Assembly: GCA_947311845.1 (NCBI GenBank) | Contig: CAMZMU010000062.1 | Location: 49,958,592-50,022,591 of the forward strand | Reading direction: 5' to 3' | Origin: Poa pratensis | Taxonomy: Eukaryota; Streptophyta; Magnoliopsida; Poales; Poaceae | Length of the DNA: 64,000 bases | Part shown: positions 36,168-47,584 of the stretch, piece after piece | Position numbering within the stretch: the stretch's first letter is position 1 | Layout: each line of letters opens with the position of its first letter | Position numbers and translations under genes: made by a program | Notes under the pieces: generated by a model | The model's database searches: none | Told to the model about the DNA's origin: nothing | What the model saw: only the letters and a program-made list of their open reading frames with translations

Positions 36168-37104
36168 GCAGGCGGTTTGATCGGGGGCAGCTGGTGGGGG
36201 CTCGAATGCTAGAAAAGCTACGGCCGCAGCAGCGATTTCTTCGAGCGACAGAAGGGTGGGTCAATATCTCAGATTCTTTTCTTTATGGTACAGAAGGATG
36301 GTGAGATTATTTCTTCATTTTTTGCATTTCTTATTCCGCTATGCCGAATATTTTGATTTCTTGCTTATCTTACTTTCCTAGTTGTTCTAAGTAATGCGTG
36401 TGGTACAAAGTATGTGGTACGTAACTTCTTCGAGTCATCGTATTGTGGCGAAGTATGGAGGACTTAGCCCATTGTCAATTCCTTCAGGCTTTGCTCGCGC
36501 AGCGGACGCTAAGACTGTTGTATATGAGGACCCCCTTTTTTTGCGAAGAAGACTACCGGTTTATTAATTATCTACATCAGTACAAAAGACGCAACAAGGA
36601 AAAATCATTCGACTACGAACACTGAAGCGAGTCAAAGGCGTGCCGCTATCCTTGCCCCCTCCCTTAGCAAAGTCGGGCAAAGCTTGTTGTAGAAGACCTT
36701 GTTGTAGTAAAGAGACGGAAAGTCGTCATGATAAGACCCCAAAGGGCCACCACACCTGCCAGCTACCATCGCCAAAGATGAGAACTGTGTAAATCAAAAG
36801 AATCTGACCTGCAACCACACCGACAAACAAAAAAGCCGACAAGCCCTTGGTGGGTCAGGTGCGGTGCGTCGGTCGTGTTGGTGCCGTAGACGGGGAATTT
36901 CGAGAGATTGCCGGGCGACGGTTCGAGCAGGGCGGGGTGGCGATGGGCGCGGGTGGTCGGAGCAGGCTTTTCGGCGGACTCGACGTGGGAAGCTACGGTC
37001 GCACTGGCGATTTGGCGAGTATTGTGGGCTCGGCACATCGTCTACTTCTTCGGACAACCGAAGCGGATATAATTTGGGTGTAAGATTAGAATCTAGTGAA
37101 AACA
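36168..37104. other. Unassigned sequence with a possible older A-tailed retroposon
   Basis: No gene is supported. At 36530-36560 a T run followed by GCGAAGAAGACTACCGG and GTTTATTAATT resembles the reversed 3' end of a cereal LINE-type retroposon. Such a relic could extend to about 36845, but I found no clear target duplication. The 36850-37080 part is GC-rich and unidentified. Confidence 0.3.
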
Positions 37105-37120
37105 GGGGTCTAGCTGCTTT

Positions 37121-37378
37121 TTTTTTTTTTTGAAACGAGGTAAAAGCTTTGCCTTTTATATTGATAAAGTAGATGCAAACATGTAGGACAAGGCCTAAAA
37201 AGAAAAAAAGTTACAACTCGATCCACGCCGGCCCCGAGGCCGCGCCCCACACGGGTCGACGACCAAGTTGCCCAAGCAACCACGCCGGCACCAAGACCCC
37301 TCAACGCAACACGACAGAGGAGAGAGTCCGAAGTCGCCGCTCTGACATCCACGCCTGCCCCAAAGCCGCGCCCCACAC
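37121..37378 (-). mobile_element. Short A-tailed retroposon (SINE-like or truncated LINE derivative)
   Basis: The 258-bp insert starts on the plus strand with a T run, which is a poly(A) tail on the minus strand. It is flanked by the perfect 16-base duplication GGGGTCTAGCTGCTTT (37105-37120 and 37379-37394). Just inside the tail the minus strand reads AAAGGCAAAGCTTTTACCTC, a typical cereal LINE 3' end. About 30 bases (CGCGCCCCACACGG core) are repeated near 37240 and 37370. It has no coding capacity and inserted into the 3' flank of U4. Confidence 0.85.
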
Positions 37379-37394
37379 GGGGTCTAGCTGCTTT

Positions 37395-38329
37395 GGTAAA
37401 TACACTAGGAAAAGCAGGTGGATTTTAGAATCTGCTATGAAAGAATAGCCCTTTGGTTAGCTTTTACATTTTTGAAAGCAAAAGCAGGTTGAGTAAGTAG
37501 AACCAAACGCACACTAAGAGAATAGGCCGACGCTAAACCATTAATCTCGTCATATCTTAACTTGTGGATATCGACTTGTATCTCTGTATTGTATGCTGGT
37601 ATCTTAGCATCCATCGATGTTGTATTCGGACCTTTTGGCTTTATTAATTTAAAGTTGTGTTCTATGAGCCTTTGGTCCAAAAAAAAAAAAACAGAACAGT
37701 AGCAAACATTTGACCAAATTATTTTTGATCTGTAGGCAGCATTATATTTGTACACGTCATTTCTCTTCAGTTCAATAATTAGGCAGCGCTCCTATGGTTT
37801 CTCCAAAAAAAAAAAAATGTCATTTTTTAGAAGACCAACGTGACCTGAGGCAGGCGTGATAACGGATCAAACTGAAAGCAACATCTAAACACTGAATGGC
37901 ACGTCTCTGTAGAAGTTTTTGTAGGCTGAAACTATGGAGACGCTGCAATCACCGGAATAAATGAATAAGATAAAATGTTCAGGATGCAAGATCTTGGCAG
38001 CATCCTTGCTTGCAGAGAGAAACATATTTAAACAAGAAATGATATCTTCTGGAAAGATTTGGCATTTAAGCAAACACGAGTTCAAAGGAAATTATCAAAC
38101 TGTAACCAACTAGAAAATAAATAACAGATGGGTCAGTTTGCAGTCTACAATGGGCATAGTAACCATATATTGTCTTAAACATGCCAGAAATTCAGTTTTC
38201 ATGGGAGAATATAAGCACTACAAATAATACACTCGGTATTCAGGGTTTACATAGGATAAGCTTGACAGCAACTGCATATTTAGGGCCCAAAATATGAATA
38301 ACTTGGAGTTTGACAGATGCAACAGAAGA
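37395..38329. other. 3' flank of U4
   Basis: The part from about 37530 aligns with the U2 flank at 6690-7526 (GACCAACGTGACCTGAGGCAG, AACATGCCAGAAATTCAGTTTTCATGGGA). The part at 37440-37520 has GCCCTTTGGTTAGC and GAACCAAACGCAC in inverted relation, as in small grass MITEs, but I could not define an element. No gene is seen. Confidence 0.45.
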
Positions 38330-38686
38330 TTAAATTTGATTAGGTTCTCCAGACCTTGTTGGGGTTCCTTGATTATCTTCGATTGATCTATTTCCAGTGT
38401 TACATTGTTCCTCTGCCTCCTCCGCAACAGCTTCTAGACAGGCTGAAGTTACGAAGAAAGGAAGGCCACACTCCAATCTTTTGTCTGAGATCCAAATTGT
38501 TGTCTTGTCCTCAAATGGCGTGATATCTGTGTAGCTGCGTGAGATCTTAGCATCTAATGCTACAGCAGTCAACAACACCCCTTGGTATTTTCCGCATAGT
38601 GGCATGCCCTTGATGCATAGCACAGGGCGACAATGATGGAAGGCCTGTGACTGAGCACCGATCAAACGCCCAAAACACACGGTGCA
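38330..38686 (-). pseudogene. U4, 3' half: MULE-derived protein with a large internal deletion
   Basis: This piece is read from HRVFWAF-like sequence (at 38686) through [18 protein letters not shown] and TAVALDA, then jumps straight to KISRSYTDITPFEDK and the family C-terminus EEPNQI-like end. Relative to U5, 1131 bp are missing, including the rest of the MULE domain and the SWIM finger. TTAG (38547-38550) is present at both parent sites of the junction. The loss is a multiple of three, so the frame stays open. The homology stops at GGTGCA (38686), the point at which 43648 resumes the same gene. The protein has neither a start nor a core domain, so it is non-functional. Confidence 0.88.
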
Positions 38687-38699
38687 TGCAGGCGTTTCC

Positions 38700-38862
38700 T
38701 CCGCAAACTCCTCCGTGCCCTCTTGCTTTTGTGTCCACCCACCGTTTCCTCCTCTTCTTCCCGGCCTCCTGCTCCCCCGCGCGATTCCTCAGATAATTAC
38801 AGACCATTACGCGTCACTTCCTCTGCTCCATCCACGCTAATTTCCTCATCTCTATTTCTCAG
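38700..38862 (+). other. Candidate 5' UTR exon of the LEA_2 gene
   Basis: This C/T-rich stretch ends TTTCTCAG|GTAACC, a good splice donor. The LEA_2 start codon at 41568 is preceded by the acceptor TGTATTGTAG, so a 2.7-kb 5' UTR intron (38863-41566) is plausible. The 5' end is a guess. I see nothing else coding within the intron. Confidence 0.35.
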
Positions 38863-41566
38863 GTAACCGACGTCCCGCTGTTCGCCTTGATCTTCATGGT
38901 GATTTGGATTTCTTTCCTTTCTCATTCTCTATTTTCTTTTGCCATTTTTCTACCGTCCCTTCACATGGTCACCGAATTCGATCCTCATCTGGGATGTGGA
39001 TTTTCTTGGTGTACGCCTTGGGGGTGATCCATCGGGTTTCACACAAGGGGAGCGGATGATCGAGCGTTTTTCTACTCCTTTGAAAAAGAGCAAGTGTTTT
39101 TTATGGCCTTAATTAAGTTAGGTATTGTGCTCATCCCTGAACAATCCATGTTTGGACATACTCGAAAACAGTCACAGAATTACAGAAATACTCATAAATA
39201 AATGCAATTCTACATTTATCAATTAAAATATCTCATAGTATTTTTTTGATTTAGTAAAATAAAATACTTTATATGATCAACGAAAAATAGAAACAAGACG
39301 AGTTGTTTCGTTGAAGCTCAAGTTAATTCCTGTTTGGCGGTTATATAATATCTGCCTCATTTGTTCAATAGACAAGCAAGAATTATATCCCTATCTTTTG
39401 GAGTTTATCAGTTTCCTATCTTGTAGCCCCGTGCCTCCACTTTACTTGCCTCTTTGATTCATCTGAAAAGTGGAGGAAAAATGGAGTAATTTTTCCTCTT
39501 GTATGTGTTTCAAAAGAAACCCACACAAAAAAACAACACAATTGTCGTAGGTTGCATAATAACAACCTAATCGTACCTTAATATTATGTTTTAACCAAGA
39601 TTTGACTGTGCTTTTTGAGAAACCTTTGTTTTTTCCTGCTCGTGCGAATCAAACGTGCGATTCTGCAAAATTCATGTGCTTTCATAAACCTCTATTTTGC
39701 ATATGTGACCCTATTCTATGTTTTTGTTTTCCCCATTCCTACTTTTCGGAATCCTATGAATCAAAGAGGTCCTGGGATCAACACTCATTCAGCCAATAAA
39801 AAGGAATTTCAACGTCATATGAGGGGAATTCAACTACCTTGCAAATTGGATGAGAGGTTGTTTGGGATTTCATGCAACTGGCCCTCCAATTCATTTATTG
39901 CGCCAAGTTCGAAAAATAAGACAAGACATCGGGGGATACGTATCCGACGTTCATGCGATGGGCAAAGAGAACAATCGGAATAAAGAAGCATCAGATTTAA
40001 CACATAATTCCTTATCTGCACAATTGTGATGGGATTGGTCGATCAGACAAGGGCCATTCGATCCAAGTGGCTACTAAACATTTGAGTTAGCCATTTGACT
40101 GCCTACAAGGCAAGCTACATTGTTGTAATGTGTTAAAGGCATTCACAGTAGCCAAAATGGCGCCTTATCATATAACCATACATGTCATCGGGAATACAAT
40201 GGTAGCGAGGGATCATATTTTTGTATTTAATGTTGTTAGAACTAGACATTTGAGCTTCCGAGAGAATTGCCGAAAGTAGATAATGTTTGATGACGGAGTG
40301 CAGGACGAAGCCTACATCTCCGGGACTTCTTTCTCCGGTGTTCCTCCCCGCGTATTAATGAACATAATTCATTATCACGGTTCTTAGTCCTCGTTGCCTT
40401 CTATTATCACAGTTCAGAGGAATACAAGTTTTGCTCCCTGAACTTCATGGCAATGGTTATCTTCACAAGGTGGACACGGATAAGAAGACTGTGGATATTA
40501 AGGACAAAACGACTGTGATGTAGCAATAAAGACCACTAAATATTTTTACAAGTGGGAACTATTGCAGGTGGTGCAAATGAGGAGCAAGCCGCATCAATGT
40601 TTTCGATGGGGATCAACAAGTCTGAATCCGCAGCCTGTTGGCTGGGACCGGTCAGTGAGCCACGGAGGAGGATGCAAGTCGAGCATACACGGTGGCTTCA
40701 TCAAGCACGACTTCAAGACGTTGAAGGTCATATTCGCGGGGAAGGGGTCTACTGGAGTTTGTAAGAAATTACGCGTGTAGAATTACCTCATGAAGGTGTA
40801 GTTTGTTTGGTTTGAGTTGCTTATCACGTGTTCCACGCGATCTCATGAAGGTGTAGTTTGTCATACCGGATTCGCCCTACCACGGCCTACCAACTGCCCT
40901 TCTCGCAATCTCGTGTCTATGCCTACCACTTTGGTCTAGTATTCTTTGGTTACCTCTTTAGGCACGGGTTACTAGTTTTTTACTCGAATCCTAACCCTGC
41001 CACAGCCTACCAGTCCGCCCTCTCGTGGATCAGTTTGCGGCATTAATACTATGTTGTGTTGAACTCTTTTATAATCTATTGTGAAAAAATAGCCAAAAGT
41101 AGTAAAAAGCTAGTTAGCCAAATAGTATTATATAGAAAAGGTGTTTGAAAAGGCTGGATTATCATACCACCTCAATGCAGAAGATATCTTGTTACCTTGT
41201 ACCTCATTTGTCTTATGTCCGTTTCTTTCAAATCGACAACTATCTTACTTGGAAGTGCTAATAAAAAATTGATCCACAATATTGTGCATGTGTAATATCG
41301 TCGCCACTTGCCTGTTAGAGCTAGCTATTGCTACATGAGTTCCTCCTAGAGCTAGAAATGGTCTATTATTGTTCTAACCATATGCTAATTTTGTGTAATT
41401 ACCGGGTTTTTGTTAGTGTGGTCTTGTGATATTTTTCCTATTAACCATGAAGCTCATTTGTTAGTTTCTTTCTATTTTCTTCTCAATGCATTATCTTGCA
41501 ATTATTCTTCATGTTCTCTACTTATACTTATGTCACTGATACATTAACTTATTATCTGTATTGTAG
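38863..41566. other. Putative 5' UTR intron of the LEA_2 gene, otherwise empty
   Basis: Only short open frames without recognisable motifs are present. AT-rich stretches at 39170-39300 and 41040-41110 fit intronic or intergenic sequence. Confidence 0.35.
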
Positions 41567-41567
41567 C

Positions 41568-42491
41568 ATGGCATCCTCGGATAGCCCAAAAGTGACAAAA
41601 AATAAAGCTGACAAAGACCAAGATAATGATGACGGAGGATTCTTTGACAAGGTTAAGGATTTCATCCAAGACATTGGTGAAAAGATTGAAGAAGCAGTCG
41701 GCTTTGGAAAGCCGACCGCCGATGTTACTGATATCCACATACCTCAGATCAGTGTTGAGAAGGTAGAGTTAATCGCTGATGTCCTGATCGCAAACCCAAA
41801 CCCTGTGCCCATCCCTCTTGTCGACATCGAATACCTGATTGAAAGCGAAGGGAGGAAGCTCGTGTCCAGAACAATCCCGGATGCTGGAACTATTCATGCC
41901 CACAGTTCAGAGACTGTCAAAATCCATGTGATGCTCATTTATGACGACATCAAGAGCACATACGGAGACATCAAGTCCGGAAGCATCATCCCTTACACGA
42001 TAAAAGTTGTTCTCCACGTGGACGTCCCAGTCATCGGCAGGATCTCAATACCTCTCGAGAAAACTGGTGAGATCCCGGTGCCTTATAAACCAGACGTTGA
42101 CATCAACAAGATAAAGTTTGAGAAGTTTTCCTTTGAGGAGGCGACGGCGACTCTACATCTGAATCTCGATAACAAGAATGATTTTGACTTGGGGCTGAAT
42201 GCCATGGATTACGAGGTGTGGCTCTCAAATGTGAGCATTGCGTCTGCTGTGATGAAAGAGTCCACGAACATCAAGAAGCAGGAAGTAACCACCATGAACT
42301 TGCCAATCAGCTTCAGGCCTAAGGATTTTGGATCTGCTATGTGGGATATGATAAGGGGAAAGGGCACTGGTTACACCATAAAGGGCCATATTGATGTGAA
42401 CACGCCCTTTGGACACATGAAGATACCTATAAGCAGAGAGGGTGGAACTACTCGCCTAAAGAAGGGAGATGGCGATGATGATAATGATGAG
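41568..42491 (+). CDS. LEA_2 (LEA14-type, two WHy domains) protein
   Basis: The protein starts MASSDSPKVTKN. An upstream in-frame ATG is ignored because an acceptor (TTGTAG) lies one base before this ATG. Residues 1-55 are charged (DKDQDNDDGG, then the amphipathic FFDKVKDFIQDIGEKIEEAV). Two LEA14/WHy repeats follow, at about 60-165 (ANPNPVPIPLVDIEYLI) and 180-295 (LDNKNDFDLGLNAMDYEVWL). The tail is basic then acidic (TRLKKGDGDDDNDE). This exon has 308 codons and ends GAG|GTATAT. A short last exon at 42727-42771 (after TTGACAG, ending in TAA) would add 14 residues, giving 322, close to the roughly 325 of Arabidopsis At2g44060-type proteins. Members are stable globular proteins linked to dehydration tolerance. 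It is intact and lies in a segment that splits U4. Confidence 0.85.
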
Positions 42492-43647
42492 GTATATGTT
42501 TTTTCCTATATTGTTCGATCAAGATGTATAGCATCAAATATTTCCATTATACCTGCATCATACTTTGCCTCCACAAATACTTGCACATCATTGGAAATCC
42601 TTATATATTTTTTAAACCTAGAGCAGCTCCATGACCACGAACTACGGTAGTATTTAGTTTTTCTTTAAGAAATGATATATACTATATCTACAGTAGTACA
42701 ATGTATGACCATGATTTTATTGACAGAATGACTTCATTGTCTCAACTCACAAACTTGACCCCCAACTATAAACTCTGAAAAGACTGTAAAGCAAGTTACA
42801 TTTTTCATTTCAAGTTTACTCAAACCTATGCAAATAATGTGAATGTAGCACATCAAATCAATGAAGATCACAAGGTAGAGACTCATCGACCTTCATTCTC
42901 AAAAACAAAAATCAAACCTGACATTCTGATCCTATCGAATAGAGTTGCTTATGTTATTTAGTGTTGTCTTATGGATGCTCTGTGTGCAAAGAAAACAATC
43001 ACCCGTATCTAATTCTTTGCCATTTTCTGTAGGACTAAATGAGGGGGATAGAATTTTTTGGAGCAGAGTCGATGATTTAAAGTTTTATAAAGGAGGCGCC
43101 CTCTGACTTCTGAGCACCTAGCATGCTAATCAAGTTCTTATTTGCACTGCTCCTAACTAGTGAAAAGGTGTTATATACATGGTCGTGCAACTTTGCTCCT
43201 GATCTTGGCACTTTTTCTATCTTTGCGATTGCAACTTTTGTTGACATCATTTGATTAAAATTTGTTATCAAGAACAGCTAATCAAGATGTTCAATTACGC
43301 AAGGACATTCTGTATGGAGTTTTGTCTACTCTTGCTTGTGCCATGTTAATGTTCTTACATGATTTTCCGCACGCGCTCGGTCATGTAGATTGAAATCTAG
43401 TTCCAGAATGTTTGCTGAGTCATGCCTTTCACATGGCTGGCCTTCCGGAACGGAGCCGTTAGCTGATGTACTATCAGGCCTTGTTCAGTGCAGGCTCTAC
43501 CGCCCTAGGATCAAAATTGCGATCGATGGATGGGCGGCATTTGATCCATTTTGTGTCCTGCAAAACGTGCCCACAACACGAGCGTAAGACATGTATCTTA
43601 GGAACAATTGTTTAGTTACAGAGAGAAAGAGAATAAAAAAGTTACTG
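42492..43647. other. LEA_2 3' end and distal part of the inserted segment
   Basis: This holds the putative last intron and a 14-codon final exon (42727-42771). Nothing recognisable follows up to the U4 junction at 43647. Confidence 0.35.
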
Positions 43648-44425
43648 AACTCAAAACCGTTACAACCTGAAATCTCTGTATCCTTGATGTCCAAAAAACA
43701 CCAGGAGTTTTACATGTTATTTTCTTAAGTAACCTAGGCGCAGAGTCGTGTGAAGCATAAAATGTACCGAACTCCCACTCCAGAGCCTTCTGTCTTGCTC
43801 TCCATGCCTTAGAAGGGCTCATCTCCTCGCCATAGTGTTTAGCGAGATAAGCAATAATTGCCTTGGGTGTCATCGTCAGGTCTTCCACGAGGCGGATGAA
43901 GCGGAAATCAGGATTTTCCAGGCTTTTCGTGCCAGGCAACACAACCCATGCCATTTGATTGTAATCATCATGCACGGCTTTGAGCAAAATGGCGTAGTGC
44001 TTGATGTCAGAGGAATCCACATATAACATGAACTTCTGCGTCACATTTCTTCTTCTCTTCAATTTATTGGCAAAGGCACTCCAGGATCTGTCAGTATCAA
44101 AAAGACGGTTCTCCCACAGGATATACTCCAAGTACCAATCCGGTTCGAAGTCATCAAACAAGTCAATAGTGCGTTGTTTGAGGAACCCCTGGACAGCGAG
44201 ATCTTGGGTCTCCGGGTGGAGCCGAAACAGCTTGAAGATCCAGAGCTGTAGATCCACCAACGACATCGACTGTTGCTGCAACGGTAGTCGGCCGACTACG
44301 TGTGCACAACGCGATCTTGGGTCTCCCGGAGAAATGTATGAACAATCAACTAAATCATCGCCACCCACGCGATAAAACTCTTTTCTATGTCCATAGTACA
44401 CATATATCTGAATCGGTTCTTGAGC
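43648..44425 (-). pseudogene. U4, 5' half: N-terminal part of the MULE-derived protein
   Basis: Long-exon sequence starts at 44425 (acceptor TGTAG, then GCTCAAGAACCG) and reads [49 protein letters not shown] and [13 protein letters not shown], very close to U5. A one-base loss near 43690 shifts the frame just after KTPGVF. Homology ends at 43648, exactly where the 3' half at 38686 would continue. Exons 1 and 2 are not found upstream, and the sequence beyond about 44490 is unrelated to the U5 5' region. Confidence 0.88.
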
Positions 44426-45263
44426 CTACAGCAAACAATGACACAATCCATGGACCCAACAGGTTCAGAGTTCAGACGAATCAAACAAGCAAAGCACATA
44501 TCGGTCCCTGGATAGAGAGGAGACTGTGCGGCGGCTAGGGTTGGAAGTGAGACAGTGAGAGTGAGAGTGAAGGGTGAGGTTCTTATAGGCCATGTCTGTG
44601 GGCTGTCGGGTTGCTTCTTATGGCAACGGAGATTTCCCAAATGTCCGTGTACGATTAGCACATATCGGTAACGGAGGTAAAAAAATATATCAGTTGACAA
44701 TATGTATTCCCTATTCATCCGTTGCCTTTGTTGTGGGCATGTCTTACGGCCCAGTGCGGGCACACGGGGATGTTGCGATTTTCCGTCGCCTAACTTGTGC
44801 CGTTTCCATAGAGGGGTATCCGATGTGTCGTTCTATACTAGTGTGAGAATAACCTTCGCAATAACTTTGTTTGGAAACTATAAGTTACACTAAATATAAA
44901 GATCTACTCATGGTTTCTTGGAATAACTTGATTCTAACTAAGTACAATCTAGCAAAATGTCGATGAAATGGAAATAAAAATGTTTGTTTTTTGTGATAAG
45001 AATGAAATAATACAACATTTATTTTTCTTGTTCATTAGCACAATTATTATGCCGTATAGTATGTGTTGCTTTTAGCATTCCACCACCTACAAACTTTACG
45101 AATATATTTGAGAATTGGTTGAACGGCCATAGTGACAAACTAAAAGCATAAATCTGGGTGAGAGTTTGCGATTTATGTTGGGCAATTTGAAATCATTGAA
45201 ATGTTGTTTTTTTAACAACAAACAAGTTTCTAACTTTTTTAGAGGTGAGATAGACAAGTCTAT
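44426..45263. other. Intergenic sequence between U4 and a retroposon
   Basis: The first about 65 bases are U4 intron (matching 49850-49915). After 44495 the sequence is unrelated to the other units. No gene is supported. Confidence 0.4.
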
Positions 45264-45280
45264 CTGTTGGACCTGTATGT

Positions 45281-45984
45281 TTTTTTTTGACACATCCAAA
45301 CTTCCGTATATTCATCTCAAATCCACGTACCCAGTACATAGAACAAGAACAGAAAAAGAGCAATACGAAGAGGATGAAGATCCAGAGCTAGAACCGAGAT
45401 CGAAGATCCGCGGCACCGCCGGCTGCGAGGAAGACGAAGACCGGCACCACCACCTTGCCTGAGCCTGGGCAGATTTAAGCCCTTGAAAGACGTCGCCATG
45501 AACGTCCGCCGCGCCGCGGCGGAACCCAAGTCGATGAACGAGCGGGGCAGGCGTCCCCCCCGGCTCTTCCACGCCGCTTTGCCGCGGCCATCGTCGTCGA
45601 CGAAGCCGCCGGAAGCCGCAGATCTTGACCAGCTTCAGCCGAATCGCATCCCCAGCGCCGCCGCACCACGGCCGCCGGAGAAGGGAGCCCCCACACCGCA
45701 GATCCGCAGATCCGCGAGCAGGAACAGGACGGCCACCACTCGACGGAGCGCCAACGGAGCTCCACCGTCGGAGGGGAGGGTCGCCGCCACCAAAACCACC
45801 AGCCGCACCACCGCCTCCTCAGCGCCGCCGGCAGGAAACTGTTTGCCCCTACTCTATGTACACGAAGAGGACGGGGATCCCCCACCCACCCGCCGCCGGA
45901 GCGGACGGGGGGAGAGATCCCACGCCCCGCGACGGCGAGAGTGGCGGCGACCAGTCGGGTCCAGAAAAATCGCCCTTCGCTACT
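45281..45984 (-). mobile_element. A-tailed retroposon with 17-bp target duplication
   Basis: The 704-bp insert begins on the plus strand with nine T residues then GACACATCC, a poly(A) end on the minus strand. It is flanked by the perfect 17-base duplication CTGTTGGACCTGTATGT (45264-45280 and 45985-46001). The minus-strand 3' end (GATGAATATACGGAAGTTTG before the tail) resembles cereal LINEs. Its body is GC-rich. The long open frames on both strands (45475-46065) reflect composition and extend beyond the insert, so I do not call them genes. It is probably a LINE copy that is 5'-truncated or internally deleted, or a dependent retroposon. Confidence 0.85.
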
Positions 45985-46249
45985 GTTGGACCTGTATGTG
46001 GAGACACGAGATACACTTGAGTCTAGATGCAGCCGACCGGAGAAGGTTGCACGCGATATATTCAACCAATATGGCTGGGGGCAAACAATAGGATTAACAA
46101 TGCACGTGTTTATTGTAATCTTTTTGTCCCTATATCCTTCGTGCTCACCGGAGCTTGTCTAGACTGTAATTGGATGCTACTTTGCAATAATATAGTGATG
46201 TGTGCATAAATCGGTGCAGAGACCCGTACTTCCCCGGAAACCACATTTG

Positions 46250-46636
46250 AAGCCCGAGCTCCATGGTGGCAGTTTCTTTGAAAAAATAACAAATGATATT
46301 TGAAAGTTTCAATTCGGGACAAAAATTCTAGGTGTAGATAACATTGAACTCTATGATCTTGAAAAATATCAATTAAAAATTCGTTCTATTTTATCCTATA
46401 CAAAAATGACAAATCTAACAAATTTTGAAATTTTAAAAATGTCCACTGTTCACCACACCCAGATCAATTCATTTGCCATTTTTGGTGAGACTAAATTATA
46501 ATAGATTTGGATTGGTTCTTTGCACACTAGTATAGTTAATCATTATCTACATTTAGGATTTTTCTCCTGAATTTTTTAATCTTTCAAATGTCTTTTTCGA
46601 CTTTTTCACCAAACGAGCTCCCTGGAGCTCGGGAGC
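46250..46636. mobile_element. Probable MITE
   Basis: The left end AAGCCCGAGCTCCA and right end TGGAGCTCGGGAGC form imperfect inverted repeats around 387 bp of AT-rich sequence rich in AATTTT/AAATTT strings. CATTTG occurs on both outer sides (46244-46249 and 46637-46642) and may be a target duplication. The superfamily is not clear. Confidence 0.5.
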
Positions 46637-46642
46637 CATTTG

Positions 46643-47584
46643 TCCACTCTCGTGCTTCTCTATTTTTCGAAAAAAAAAGGAAGAGAAAATTAACTACACG
46701 ACGGAGTTGAGAATGGTTGTTTGTAAATGTAGTGAAGTTCAGACAGATTTTGGCGAAGTCGACGTTTTCATTGTTTGTACAGTACATTGTTTCTCATTGT
46801 TTGTACAGTACATTGTTTCGTCATCGAACACTGAACAGAATGCAGCAGAAGCGTTACTTTTAGAACCAGAAAAAAGTTTGATCGATGGGAGAACTTACAT
46901 ATATATTCCCCATGCATGCATGATGAACAGAACGTAGCCCCAAAAAAAAAACAGAATGTACCGAAAAGTTGACCAACAGCGCGACATTATCTTTGTACAC
47001 ATCATTTCTGTTCGATTTAATGAACATGCAGCGTTCCTACAGTTTCTCAAAATAAAACAAAATAATAATAATGTGGCATAAAGCAGACGTGCTAACCAAG
47101 CACACTGAAATCAGCATGTCAGGTGTCAACACCTAATGGAGAAATGAGGAGAAAATGTAAATTATATATATTTGTGTATGCTGCAACTCTGGAGACACTG
47201 CAAGTCTGAAATCACTGGAAGAAATGAGGACAAAATGTAAATTTTATCTGTGGAGGAAAATAATGGATTTGGAGAAATTGTTCAGGATGCATATATCTTG
47301 GTGGCATTTTGAGCAAAGAAAGAGTTCCAAGAAAACTATAAAACTGTAACTAAATATAAAAGAAATAATGAAATGGGTTAGTTGGCAGTCTCCATGGGCG
47401 TGGTAACCATGTTGTCATAAGGTGACTGAAATTCAGTTTTCATTACAGAATACAAGCCCTGAAAATAACACTAGAGATTCAGAGTTTTACATAGGATAAG
47501 CTGGACAGCTGCTACTGCATATTTAGGGCATATTTATCGTCCAAAATATTAGTAACTTGGAGTCTGAGAGATGATAACAGAAGA
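46643..47584. other. U5 3' flank
   Basis: A 22-base string around TTGTTTGTACAGTACATTG is repeated in tandem at about 46770-46820. From 46960 the sequence is related to the U2 and U4 flanks (GCAGCGTTCCTACAGTTTCTC, AAATTCAGTTTTCATTACAG). The last about 120 bases, matching 7410-7526, are probably the U5 3' UTR. Confidence 0.45.

Larger units (their letters stand above)
38687..43647. other. 4.96-kb segment inserted into U4, carrying the LEA_2 gene
   Basis: U4 is interrupted at one point of its coding sequence. In U5 the site reads CGGTGCA GG ACTCGAAAACC. Here CGGTGCA is at 38680-38686 and the homology resumes with ACTCAAAACC at 43648. I see no terminal inverted repeats and no target duplication at the ends. 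This fits filler DNA captured during double-strand-break repair better than a transposon. The segment contains the LEA_2 gene and its putative long 5' intron. Confidence 0.7.

Noticed and set aside
39602..40780. Several 60-120 codon open frames upstream of the LEA_2 start
   Set aside because: No motifs, overlapping frames, and the interval is best explained as a 5' UTR intron.
38330..44425. Two independent truncated MULE copies
   Set aside because: Their homology to U5 abuts to within two bases, so they are better read as one gene split by an insertion.
45475..46091. Long overlapping open frames on both strands (196 and 202 codons)
   Set aside because: They lie mostly inside the GC-rich retroposon, run across its target duplication, and have no recognisable motif; GC-rich composition explains them.
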